Program-made: the position numbers and the translations under genes | Source of the DNA: Sorghum bicolor | Lineage: Eukaryota; Streptophyta; Magnoliopsida; Poales; Poaceae | Reading direction: 5' to 3' | NCBI RefSeq assembly: GCF_000003195.3 | Contig: NC_012871.2 | Span: 18,482,658 to 18,546,657, forward strand | Length of the DNA stretch: 64,000 nt | The notes under the pieces: model-generated | Told to the model about the DNA's origin: nothing | Seen by the model: the letters and a program-made list of their open reading frames with translations, nothing else | The model's database searches: none | Shown: positions 31,979 through 42,462 of the stretch, piece by piece | Layout of the letters: each line of letters begins with the position of its first letter | Position numbering within the stretch: the first letter of the stretch is position 1

Positions 31979-33693
31979 TATGCTGAACTGCAGGTACCTC
32001 CATTGGCTGCTAGCTTTTAGCAAAAATGCCTTAAGCTTCCTTAATAAATATATAACTATGTAAGGTATGCCAATACAGTTGATAGTCCATGTTTTTGACA
32101 TTGCCTAATTTCAAGAAATGTTTAGATCATTGGACTTTCTAGCTTCTGAGTTTTAGATAAATGATTCGCAATGCTAGTTGTGTTATGTACAACAAACATG
32201 TGGCTTTCTTTTTGTTGCCATGCATGTTTAGTGATATTGTTAAATAACATTCAGGTAAAAATATCCTTATATTTGTACTCTATAGTTAAAAAATTGAACC
32301 ATCCTGCCATGCCTCTACTGTTTCTTGGAATTTTCATTCTGCTGATATCAGTTAGGGTACTCAGAACATTATGTCTTCTAGATTTTTTCTTCAGCTACCT
32401 AAATTCGGTTGATACTCCCCAAAAAAGCATACCAATTTTAGAGTTGCCTATCTTTATATAGTATACAGCCACATTCAATTCTGACCCTGTGGATATGTGC
32501 TTCCAACAATGATACCATGAGTCTAATTATGCCATCCATATACCTTCAAATAACTCTTCTTTCCTCTCCACTGTACTACCTGTATGATTATATCCTATGT
32601 GCTTACCATAACCATCCCTCTATTTTCTCTTTCTACTTCTAAGTATGATACTTCCATTACATGTACATATATGGTCTGCATATTCCAGTACCATGGATAC
32701 ACTAAATTCAACAACCTCTTATTACCAATATAACTCAGATTGGCTGCCTATAACTTGCTAAAGGTAGGTGTTAATCTGAAAAATGGTATGTTGTTGTTAA
32801 TCTGAATAAAAATGGTATGCTACTGATTCTTAAATATGATATATATGTTTTCTATTTCTCTAAGCCATGTTGACCGTCCAATTTGTGTTTTTTGATGCCT
32901 TACAGTTTTGTCAACCTCCAACTCTATATGAGGCCAGCAGAGCTCCTTCATTAGAGTTCTTGGTAAGAGTTTTCTAGCCCCAAAATGTCTGAAAGTTTCC
33001 TCCATTGTTCCTGGTCTTCATCAGAGTTCCTCCATTCAAATGGCTGCCTAATCGCTGACAGACCATTAGGAACACTCATATTTGGCCTACTGCCTCTTAC
33101 CAAGTTTTAATCCTTATCACGTCTTGCATAATTGCAGAAACTGCTTGGAATTGTAGCAACCATGCCATACAATAATTCTATTTTCAACCATCGGCAGGCT
33201 ATTTCGACACGTTCACGCACTGAGTTCTGCACGCCATCTAATGTGCCCTCCAAATCTGTAGCTGTGATATTAAACTATAGCTGGTTCTATGTTCACCTCA
33301 ACACTAACTACAGTATGATCCAAGCATGTTCAACTCTTGTTTTCTATTATGAGTAGTTTACTTCTAAAACATTTTCTCTATGTTCCCTCCATTGGTTACT
33401 TGCGCACCGGGAATAATACATTCTTAGAATGTTTCTTACCTGTCAAACAATATTCCAAATACTGAATCATACTATCATGCAGTCCAGCAGCGAAGCGTAG
33501 GGATCATTTGTAACTAATATTACTAATCTTTTTGTTCAATGTATAGTCATATGTTATGCTGTAACTGTGACTTGATGGCCCGTGCGAAGCATGGGGCAAT
33601 CTCCTAGTGTATACTAAATGTGCGCTGCTCCATGTAAAGATAACATAATGATTTGCTTTGTGTATGACATATTTATATTACTCCCTTTCTATA
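31979..33693. other. AT-rich stretch ending in a Helitron-like 3' terminus
   Basis: No protein recognised. Near the right side a hairpin (GGCCCGTGC-GAA-GCATGGGGC, 33577-33597) is followed by AATCTC and CTAG (33604-33607) with T next. This matches the 3' hairpin plus CTAG|T end of grass Helitrons. The 5' TC end could not be placed, so the size is unknown. Sequence 33610-33693 leads into the TSD of the next element. Confidence 0.4.
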
Positions 33694-34194
33694 CACTACA
33701 GGAATCTGGATGTTCGCCGACAGCCATCTGTTTGCCGACAGTCGAAGACCACTGTCGGCAAAATAAGCTTCGCCGACAGCCCCAGAACGACGGGCTGTCG
33801 GCGAAAACAGGCTGTCGGCGAACATGGTTTTTTCCGACAGCCAGGCTGTCGGCAAACCAAGGCTGTCGGCGTAGCCCTGGCGCGACCAAACGGCGTCGTC
33901 GCCGTTTGCTTCGCCGACAGCCACGCCGTTAGGGCTGTCGCCAAAGTCCACGGTTTGCCGACAGCCGTTGTCTGCTGTTGGCAAAGTCCACGGTTTGCCG
34001 ACAGCCACTGTTGGCTGTCGGCAAACTAGTCTCTTTGCCGACAGCCACTCGATGCTGTCGGCAAACATTTTTTTTTTTTGAATTGTGACTTCAAAATTTT
34101 TTTGTTGCCTAGATACATTGTTTACAATCACATGTTTGAATTTGGGCCTTTTTGGAAATATTTACCTATATTTCGTTAATTTTTTCCTTCACTT

Positions 34195-34855
34195 GAATTT
34201 TCCCGTATTTTTCAAATTTGAATTGCAGGTACATGAAATAATGAAACTTTGGCCTTCGAAATATGATATTCATGGTGGGGAATGTGTTTTAAGGCCGTGT
34301 ACCAAAGCTCACCAAAAGTTTCAAGTCCTTGTACACGTAACACGACCATCCAGGAGTGGCAAATGTGTTTTTTAATTATATAGAATCCAAACAAAGCTGA
34401 AAAATCACGAAACTTGACGGGTATCGTGTTATCGCATGTGAAGGCTATGAAAAAAAATTGAAAAAGTTTGGAGCAAGTTGCGGCGTAACATGCTCAAAAC
34501 CCAGACATCTCCACACATCTCACTTGCGATCACATGTGGAGTTGTGTGTCTTTTGAGCATTTGACGTCGCAACTTGCTCCTATTTTTTTTAATTTTTTTC
34601 CATAGCCTCCACATGCTATAACACGACACCCCGTCAATTTTCGTGATTTTTCAACTTCGATTGGATTTTATATAATTAAAAAACACTTTTACCAATCCTG
34701 GATGGTCGTGTTACGTGGACAAGGACTTGAAACTTTTGGGTGAGCTCTGGGACACGACCTTAAAACACACTCCCCATCATGAATATCATTTTTTCAAGGC
34801 CAAAGTTTCACTATTTCATGCACCTGCAGTTCAAACTTAAAAAATGCGGGAAAAT
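34195..34855. repeat. Long foldback inside the CACTA element
   Basis: Two arms of roughly 320 bp, centred near 34523, are imperfect inverted copies. For example CATGAAATAATGAAACTTTG (34233) pairs with CAAAGTTTCACTATTTCATG (34802). A shorter related foldback lies at about 35010-35280. Transcribed, this would form a long hairpin. Confidence 0.8.
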
Positions 34856-34960
34856 TGTAGTGAGCGAAAAGAATTAAGAAAATATAGCTAAATAACTCAA
34901 AACAGCCCCAAATTTTGAATTTGAGATTTAATTGTGTTACCTAGGGCCCAGAAAAAAAAA

Positions 34961-35652
34961 GATTATTGAGTGGAAAATTCAATTTAAAGAAATTAATTAA
35001 TGAAATATAGCAAAAAAAGTCAAAAAATCACTAAACTTTTTGAGGTGTCATGTTGTCACATGTGGACCCTATAGAAAAAATTTGAGAAAGTTTAGATCAA
35101 GTTGCAGTATCAGATGAACAAAAACCACACATTTCCAATATGATCGCATGCGATCACATGCGCAAGTGTTTGGGTTTTGTATATTTGACATTATAACTTG
35201 CTCCAATTTTTTTCAAATTTTTATCATAGGCTCCTCATGTGATAACATGACACCTCAACAAGTTTCGTAATTTTCTGATTTTGTTTGAGTTTTATATAAT
35301 TAAAAGTCACTTCTACCACACTTGGATGATCATGTTTCGTGGACAATGACTTCAAAATTTTAGGTTAGTTTTTGGATATGGTCTAAAAATACATTATTCA
35401 ACATGAATATCATTTTTCAAATGGCTAAGTTTTACTATTTCATGCACCTATAGTTCATAGTAGGATTATTGAGTGGAAAAATCAATTTAAAGAAATTAAT
35501 TAATGAAATATAGCAAAAAAAGTCAAAAAATCACTAAACTTTTTGAGGTGTCATGTTAACATGTGGACCCTATAGAAAAAATTTGAGAAAGTTTGGAGCA
35601 GTTACAGTATCAGATGAACAGAAACCAGACATTTACAATATAATCGCATGCA
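34961..35652. repeat. Near-identical direct repeats 503 bp apart
   Basis: GATTATTGAGTGGAAAA at 34961 and 35464 begin two copies, each about 185 bp, that match almost base for base with a few changes and small gaps. They extend through the GAGGTGTCATGTT and CAGTATCAGATGAACA phrases. Confidence 0.8.
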
Positions 35653-35799
35653 AATAAATTAGAGAAAAAAAGTTCTTTGCCGACTGCCCTAGATCCAGAC
35701 AGTCGGCAAAGGATATTCGTTATTAAAATATTCCGAGCCTTTGCCGACTGCCTTGCCAAGTGGCAGTCGGCAAAGGAGACTTGTCCATGACTTGTCCGC

Positions 35800-36640
35800 C
35801 CCGCGCCTAAAACGAAGGAGCCAGCGCTACCAGCATCCGCGCCTCCTCCCCTGTCCGCACCCGCGCCTGCCTCCTCCCCTGCCCGCACCCGCGCCTGCCT
35901 CCTCCCCTGCAGCGAGCGCCGCCGCCGCCGCACTCCCGCCGTCGGCCGCGCCCCGCCATCCGCATCTCGCGAAGGTACGCCCACGCTCACGGTCTCCGGC
36001 TGCCTACTGGATCAACCCCAGATCCAGATCCACCAGCTCACGGTCTTCGGCGTCCGCGAGGGGAACGGATCGAGCGAGGGAGGCTGCGGCTGGGGATTGG
36101 CGCGCGGCTTGCTGGGCTACGCAGGCGTGCTCGGTTACGCGGACGCCGCGGGATGCGGGGAGGGCTTGGCGCGCAGCGGGGCTGAGTCGCCTGGCCGGCT
36201 CGGTCGCCCGGCATTTTCTGGGAGAGAGAGAGAGAGACGGTGGAAGGGGGCGTCAGGCACGGGAGGGAGAGGCCGGGCCCGCTCGGCAGTGGGAGAGGAG
36301 AAGGGAGCGGGCGGACTGGTGTATGCTGGATTATCAAACCTTTTTCAACCATTTGGAATCTCTGAATCAAACCATTTTCAGTATGCATGTTTGTATGGTG
36401 TATGCTGGATTATGGAAAATAGTTTATGAAATGAAAACTAGCATGGATAAGGTGATAGCTAGACAAAACCAGTAAAGTTTATCCACACGCTGAAATGTTG
36501 TGTTTTGTACGTATTAAAATGCAAGAATCCTAGCAAAACCAGTAAAGTTTGAATTAGCAGTTGTTTATACTGTAATAATAATAATAAAGTATGACAAGCT
36601 CTCTGAAAAAAGTTTATCTATCCATGTTGCATTTGAGCAG
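35800..36640 (+). promoter_or_regulatory. GC-rich leader/promoter segment of the CACTA element
   Basis: A strong shift to GC-rich sequence at 35800-36310 just inside the left non-coding region, containing three CTCCCCTGCCCGCACCCGCG-type tandem phrases (35850-35910). Open frames across it are on both strands and look like composition artefacts. By position it is the likely promoter and first exon of the plus-strand transposase transcript. Confidence 0.4.
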
Positions 36641-37058
36641 GTGTGGTAATTAATCCTTCTAATTGTTGGCCTTCGTGCCATTGTGATGTCGGCCTTCGTG
36701 CCACTATGGTTATTGGCCTTCGTGCCGTTGTGGTTATCGGCCTTCGCGCCATTGTTTTTTGCAGGTTTTGGAACCTCCCCGTTTAGGGGAGGTGCTGCCG
36801 AAATTTTGAGTGGATACTAACCTTTTTTTGTCCTTTTTGTAGGATCACCTGTGGGAGGTACTTGGTGACTCCGATCGTGTTCGTGGGTGCTGTGGGTCGC
36901 TATCCTAGGTATAATTCACCTCTCATCCTTATAGTAGTTATAGATTACGCAGCCAAGTTAGGCGTCTCCCGTCCGAAAGAGATTCGCGGTCGTTGGTATG
37001 CAGATCAGTGCATATCTGCGACGGTGTCTCTTTCGGATTGTCCACATTTTTTGGACAG

Positions 37059-37258
37059 CCCGAGGATGCGTAGATGGGTTAGCTTCCATGTTCCGCCCCC
37101 GTTCGAGTCGGAGTTTCGGCAGCCCCTCCCCGTTGTTCTCCGGATGCACACTCTCCCAGTCGGGACGTGTATCGGGAGAACAGCGGGGAGGTGTTGCCGA
37201 AATTCCGTCTCGGACGGGCGCGGAGCATGGAAGCTAACCTCATCTACGCATCCTCGGG
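37059..37258. repeat. 85-bp-arm inverted repeat in the transposase leader
   Basis: Arm 37059-37142 (CCCGAGGATGCGTAGATG...) and arm 37173-37258 (...CATCTACGCATCCTCGGG) are imperfect inverted copies around a loop of about 30 bases. A smaller one (GTCCGAAAGAGA at about 36970; TCTCTTTCGGAT at about 37026) lies just upstream. Both precede the ATG at 37357. Confidence 0.8.
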
Positions 37259-37356
37259 TGGGAATAGGACCTATCCTTCACCTATTAGATGGTAGGAACG
37301 CTTTGTAGATGCATATGCTGGTTTTATTGCTCACTTACATTGGCGCATGTCAGAGG

Positions 37357-37962
37357 ATGGCTGACCGTGAGTGGATGTACACTGGCTGGACAAAGGATAA
37401 ACAGACCACTGAATGGGTTAGGGGGACCAGTGCTTTCCTGGAGCAGGCATTTGACCGAGCTGCTAGAGGGTCGATTCGAATGCGGTGTCCATGCAACAAC
37501 TGTAAGAACAAGAAATGGAGAGACAGGCGTACGGTTATGGAAGATCTTTTCAAGTATGGATACGTTCGAAACTATACGCGCTGGGTCCACCATGGTGAAC
37601 GAGATCCTATTAGGGAGGTGCCGGTGAGGCAGCTCCTCGAGGACCTTGATGCAGATGCCGGGATGGCAGATCTGATGGAAGACTACCAGGAAGGGGGGTT
37701 CCCTGAAGGAATACAGGCGGAGGAGGATCCGGAGGAAACCGCAAAGGCATTCTTCGCCATGCTGGAGGCGGCACAGAAGCCCCTTCATGAGAAGACGCAT
37801 GTTTCGCAGCTGGATGCCATTTCTCAACTAATTGCATTGAAGTCGTCACTGGGCACTCGGCGGAATGCCAGGCGGCAGGAAGAGGCTGCCTCCACGGAAC
37901 TGCCGCTCGCGCTTCGCCGGTCGCGGCGTGCAGGAGCCGGACGTGGACGAGGAGACCGGTAG
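37357..37962 (+). CDS. Transposase-associated N-terminal domain protein of the CACTA element (truncated TNPD)
   Basis: ATG 37357 (MADREWMYTGWTKD) opens a 201-residue frame. Residues 1-85 match the plant transposase-associated domain: REWMY, then MRCPCNNCKNKKW, then FKYGYVRNYTRWVHHGE. This domain is the usual N-terminus of CACTA TNPD. An acidic linker and LDAISQLIALKS follow, a phrase that in full-length relatives leads into the Transposase_21 region. Here that region is deleted and the frame enters Arg/Gly-rich low-complexity sequence. A +1 frame (to 38362) continues with Asp runs and repeated YPTYPT, suggesting a frameshift or another exon. The product may bind element DNA but cannot be catalytic. 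Confidence 0.7.
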   Translation: MADREWMYTGWTKDKQTTEWVRGTSAFLEQAFDRAARGSIRMRCPCNNCKNKKWRDRRTVMEDLFKYGYVRNYTRWVHHGERDPIREVPVRQLLEDLDADAGMADLMEDYQEGGFPEGIQAEEDPEETAKAFFAMLEAAQKPLHEKTHVSQLDAISQLIALKSSLGTRRNARRQEEAASTELPLALRRSRRAGAGRGRGDR

Positions 37963-39603
37963 GGAGAAGGTGCCGGTCAGTACGGAGGAGACGGCCCGTA
38001 CGGGGGAGACGGCCCGCTCCGGGCGTCTCCGGCAGAGGAGGCTGGACTTCACGAGGACGAGGACGACGACGACAACGACGACGACGACAGGGGACGGTGG
38101 CAGCGGCGGCGGCGGTAGCTGCGGCGGGGGCGACGGCGGCGACGTCGACGACGACGACGACGACGAGGGGGGCCACTGCGACGGGGGGCCTTCCTCAGGT
38201 TCGAGGAAGCTCTTCGAGCGCGGGCCCTCTCCGTCGGCGGGTTCGAACCCGACTCCCAGCCCTCCACTGGGTGCCAGCCCTACACAGCAAGGCTGGCCAG
38301 GGTACCCGACCTACCCGACCTACCCCACGCAGCCGTTCACGTGGGGGCCTCCTGCTCCATAGTCGCAGGGCTACTCCTCGTGGCCGGGGGCGCAGACGCA
38401 GCAGGGGCCTAGCGCAGGACTATGGCGCTACAACGCCGCGCCGTCAGGGTGGACTCAGGCACCACCACAGGCAGGGTGGGGTTCGTGGGGCGATGGGACC
38501 CCTGGGGACGGCGCCACGAGCTAGGTACGTTTGCCTCCCTTAACTACTTGTTGGCCTTCGTGCCGCGATGGTTGTCGGCCTTCGTGCCGCTGTGGTTATC
38601 GGCCTTCGTGCCGTGGTCGTTGTTGGCCTTCGTGCCATGTTTTTTGCAGTTCTTGGAACCTCCCCGTGCAGGGGAGGTGCTGCCGAATTTTTGAGTGGAT
38701 ACTAATCTTTTTCTCTCCTTTTGTAGGAGGAGGACCTGTGGGGGGTACTCGGTGACGAGCAAAGTACCTTTGCCTCCATCTTCTCGACTAGGACGCATGT
38801 TAGACCCTTTTGCCCTCATGTTGGACTTGTAGGACTTGTTGGACATGTATGTTGGACATGTATGCACTTGTTACGCGACGTTATGTGTATTTCGGACATG
38901 TATCGATGGATTTGATGATGTTCATGTGTGGATTCATGTTGAGATCGAATCCGATGATGAAATGCGGTTTATATGCTATATTGTTATTATAAACGTGATC
39001 TGTGGTATATATATATGCTATAAATGTGATTCGAATGCAATGAAACAACAAAAAAATCCCAGCTTTGCCGACAGCTTTGACCATAGCTGTCGGCAAAACT
39101 GTGTATTTTTTGCCGACAGCAGATGTTTGCCGACAGCCTTGGTAGGGACTTTGCCGACAGCCTTGTTTACCTGGCTGTCGGCAAAAAATTGGAGTTTGCC
39201 GACAGCTATGTTGGCCTGGCTGTCGGCAAACCCTAACTTTGCCAACAGCCCTGGCTGTCGGCAAACCCTCATTTTACCAACAGCCCTGGCTGTCGGCAAA
39301 CCTTGCTTTGCCAACAGCCCTGGTTGTCGGCAAAATGAGAGTTTGCCGACAGCCCTGGCTGTCGGCGAAGCGAACGGCAGCCGAGTTGACGGCGCTGTTC
39401 CTTCGCCGACAGACCACGTGGCTGTCGGCGAAAGGACGCCGACTGCGCCCTAATTCCTGTCGGCAACTTTGCCGACAGGATTTTTTCCGATAGGGGTTTG
39501 CCGACAGGAATAGGGAAATCCTGTCGGCAAACTGTTCGCCGACTGTAAAAGGGGCTTCGCCGACAGCTTTCAGCTGTTGGCAAACCCGCGAATTCCTGTA
39601 GTG

Positions 39604-40222
39604 ATAATCTTTTTTTTTCATGGAAAGATTAAACATACATTTTCTATGTAGATATTTACTAACTAATCTACTAAGCGTGCAAAGGCGCGCGCAAGGTACT
39701 AGTGATTATAATGCTTCCTATAAACTGACATTGTGGCTTCCCCGGCTCCTATAGGATCTTCGGTGGCCTATATAATTATTGAAATAGGGTGTAATTGTAA
39801 AGAAATAGGATTTTCTATCATCTCACTTGGCTGATAAGTCATGATTGAAAGTATTATTCGTAGATTTGTTGTGAGAAAAAAGTACTGCTGAATGGTTGAC
39901 AGATTCAGCAGATAAGCTTAAGCGAACAGATTCTCGTAAAATCACCTCTAAATGGTGTTCTAGCAAGTGATTCGGAACCAAAGCGTTTCATCTATTTCTA
40001 CATACACTAATACGCCAAGAGGTTGGTTTCGCACATATTCTTATCTCATGGCTTCATGTTTTCTCTTTGGTTCTTTAGTTACTCCTTTTTAGTGCAACAA
40101 GTTAAAACGAGTTGTATTTAAGTTGTTTTTCGTCCAAAAAATTTTAGAATTTCTTGAAGCATAATTCCATTTGTATGATTTTTTAGAAAAAAACATTTTC
40201 TTTTGAATTAAAATCTAGTCTA
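39604..40222. other. Flanking sequence with a second Helitron-like 3' end
   Basis: At 39675-39690 the hairpin GCGTGC-AAAG-GCGCGC is followed by GCAAGGTA and CTAG (39699-39702), then T. This again fits a grass Helitron 3' terminus. The remaining 500 bases show nothing further. Confidence 0.4.
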
Positions 40223-40704
40223 CACTAGTAGATAAACGACTTTCAGTTCACACATTTAGTCTCGGTTGTATTGAGATCCTTTTTGTCGCCGAAAGCCCTT
40301 TTTGTCGCGGTTGGTAACACCAACTCAGGATAAAAGTGTTATCAATCTGGACTAACGGTCCTCTAACCATTAGTCCTGGTTAATATCACTAATTCGGACT
40401 AAAGGTCTCCTACCCAAGATTAAAGGTTCCCATGCATGAATTCAAAATGAGAGCGCACATGACATTGTCACATGTGGTATGTAGTTAAGTTTGTAAGGAA
40501 GCTATACACGAGGCAAAGGTATTAGGTTCGAATCTCATACACGCAAGACGGGAGTTTGAACGATTTAATTTATTTTTTAATCCCAATGATAGATTTTAGT
40601 TCAGGTTGTGTGACCCCTTTTAGTCTCGGATCAGCAATCTCGGTTGGAAAACTACGACTAAAGCATGTTTCCAACCGGAATTAAAACCCACATGTCTACT
40701 AGTG
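40223..40704. mobile_element. CACTA-type MITE, 482 bp
   Basis: Ends CACTAGTAGA (40223) and TCTACTAGTG (40704) are inverted. The 3-bp target duplication CTA is perfect (40220-40222 and 40705-40707). Interior has diverged TTTAGTC(T/C)CGGTTG motifs of the kind found in grass CACTA subterminal arrays. No coding capacity. Confidence 0.8.
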
Positions 40705-40893
40705 CTACTAGCTTCGAATCTCATACGTGCAAGATGGAACTTAGAAAGATTTAATTCATCTTTTAGTCTCAAGAATGAGTTGGTTGTGTGAACCCTTTAG
40801 TATCGGATCAGCAATCCTGGTTGAAAAACCATGACTAAACCTGTTCCCAACTAGAACTAAAACCCACTTGTCTATTAGCGCTACTAGTTAAAC
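40705..40893. repeat. Extra direct copy of the MITE right half
   Basis: Sequence from GCTTCGAATCTCATACGTGC (about 40711) to TGTCTATTAGCGCTACTAG repeats the right half of the MITE (about 40522-40712) with scattered changes. The locus therefore has two consecutive right ends. Confidence 0.75.
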
Positions 40894-41134
40894 AATTTTA
40901 TAAAAATGATTTAAATTCATCATTTAAAATGTTTTATCATTTAAAATATTTCAGTAGTATAAGGTCAAGTATTTTGTGACGGAGGATTATGACCCGTTGC
41001 TATTTCTCCACATGGACGGTCCCGCACCGCACGTGTCATGAGGGCGTTACTCAAGATAGTGACACTGCAAATTATCTTCCCCTCAAGCCCCTCCAAAGGT
41101 AAAAAATCTTCACAGGGATATTTTACCTACGAAG

Positions 41135-41900
41135 ATGAACAAGTTTAAGAGAGGAACAATATTGAAGCATCCCCTTGCTGCGACCTCTGCGGTGCCGACT
41201 GTGAAACCAGGTTCCACTTCCACGCAGTACGTAGTCCAGTGCCAGCGTGCGCGTGCACTAAGGTATGCCTTAAGGCAACACTGGATATTGCCGGACGAGG
41301 AACAATTCCTCTACATGGGGAAGGATTGGCTCCTGCTTCTGCTTGATAGGCGTGATGAAGAACAAAGTTTGGAAGTTCTACGAACACTGGGAGTGCACCT
41401 GAAGCCCATGGTGTGCGCGCGGAATTGCATCCAAATACCAAGCGAAGGCTGGACAAAGATTAATGTAGATGGATCCTTCATGGAGAGCTCTGGTGAGGCA
41501 GGCTTTGGGGCGGTAACAAGATATAGCAACGCAGTGGTGTGGTGATCTTCTCAGCTTGGAAGTTCTACGAACACTGGTAGTGCACCTGAAGCTGAAGCCC
41601 AGCTGGCCTGCATCGAAGGTCGCCTGCGCTAGCTGTGCCATCAATTGGGGGCTCCGCAATGGTGGTCCTGGAATTAGACCGGGGGCAAGTGGTCGCGATG
41701 CTGAGGAGCACTACCAGAAACCGCTCAGAAATCGGCCACATTATAGAAGAATCCAAGGGGATCCTAGGGGAATGGAAAATTTCCCGAGTGAAGAGTGACT
41801 GCAATCGTGTTGCAAATTCTTTAGCTAGTTTAGCTAGACGTAGCAAGCATTCTGCGGCAGGCTCGGACAGGCACCTATATACGTGTACCTGGGACCTCCT
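41135..41900 (+). pseudogene. LINE-type retrotransposon remnant (zf-RVT and RNase H-like)
   Basis: Near 41170-41215 one frame reads CCDLCGADCETRFHFHA, the Cys/His pattern of the zinc-binding region after plant LINE reverse transcriptases. At 41450-41545 another frame reads WTKINVDGSF and GFGAVTRYSNAVVW, an RNase H-like (RVT_3) start. At 41635-41880 a third segment (GEWKISRVKSDCNRVANSLASLAR) is the end of that domain. Frameshifts and stops separate them. A phrase around TTGGAAGTTCTACGAACACT occurs at 41369 and again at 41557, an internal duplication. No reverse transcriptase core or poly(A) tail was found. Confidence 0.65.
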
Positions 41901-42264
41901 GAATGTCCCAAGTAGCAGCTTGAAGCTAGAGAGAGAATATGGAAACTCACACAGGCCAACGTTAAAATCAAGGAAAAAGAAAACTCGATTTGCTCAATAT
42001 TTGTTAATCATATTCCTAGGAATTCCCAACCTGCAAACATATTTTTACATAACCAAAAATACACAGCAGTCAATAAGCTAAGGGTCCAGCCAGCGTTATA
42101 CATAGCTGTCGCAATCGCTCCTATCTATCCACACGGCTGGCTGGCTCGCGAGATTATATAGCGAATGGAAACTGATCCACGCACGGCGAGCAACCAAAAC
42201 ACCTGAGAAGTACAGCAGCAGAATTACAGCAGGCAGCAGTCATCAGGAAGCTACACACAGCAGA

Positions 42265-42462
42265 TCAGCGGGTAACGACGGCGACGTCGACGGCGTGGGG
42301 CGGCGCCGGCGGCGCGAAGGGGAGGCTCCGGAGGACGAGGAAGCGGACCCGGCGCGGCAGGACGCGCCGCGGCGCCGCGGCAGAGAGCAGGCGCTCCACG
42401 GCGCGCGCCACCGCCGCCGTGTAGGCCTCCAGCAGCTCCGCCATGATCGACACGAGTATCAT
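42265..42462 (-). CDS. Small hypothetical protein (65 aa)
   Basis: ATG 42462 gives MILVSIMAELLEAYTAAV and then a 65-residue, Ala/Arg/Pro-rich product ending VAVVTR; Met7 is an equally good start and gives 59 residues. The N-terminal part could be an amphipathic helix. GC content at third positions is high, as in the proven host genes here, and the flanks look like UTR rather than transposon. The plus-strand ORF over the same bases reads Arg/Glu-rich and looks like the shadow. No family recognised. Confidence 0.4.
   Translation of the reverse strand: MILVSIMAELLEAYTAAVARAVERLLSAAAPRRVLPRRVRFLVLRSLPFAPPAPPHAVDVAVVTR

Larger units (their letters stand above)
36650..38760 (+). repeat. Duplicated module on both sides of the transposase fragment
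   Basis: The block at 36660-36880 recurs at 38545-38760. Each has tandem TTGGCCTTCGTGCC phrases, a TTTTTTGCAG splice-acceptor-like site, a GGAACCTCCCCG hairpin, GAGTGGATACTAA, and a second acceptor TTTTGTAG. After that comes exon-like sequence reading DHLWEVLGD in copy 1 and EDLWGVLGD in copy 2. Confidence 0.75.
33694..39603 (+). mobile_element. CACTA element with both TIRs, transposase-deficient
   Basis: Left end CACTACAGGAAT at 33694 and right end ATTCCTGTAGTG at 39603, flanked by ATA on both sides (33691-33693 and 39604-39606), the 3-bp TSD of CACTA elements. Dense GCCGACAGC/GCTGTCGGC subterminal arrays fill 33705-34070 and 39063-39590. Length 5910 bp. The only transposase part found is an N-terminal domain at 37357. 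No Transposase_21 region remains, so it must rely on a helper element. Confidence 0.92.

Noticed and set aside
33618..34131. Overlapping open frames on both strands with repeated RQPT/ADSH-like words
   Set aside because: Translations of the GCCGACAGC subterminal array of the CACTA element, not genes. The same holds for frames at 38881-39636.
37865..38543. Low-complexity frames with Thr, Asp and Gly runs
   Set aside because: Not independent genes; at best out-of-frame or extra exons of the CACTA product, so mentioned only with it.
33705..39600. Regularly spaced short repeats resembling a CRISPR array
   Set aside because: The motif occurs in both orientations with irregular spacing and lies within CACTA ends in a plant genome; it is a transposase-binding array.
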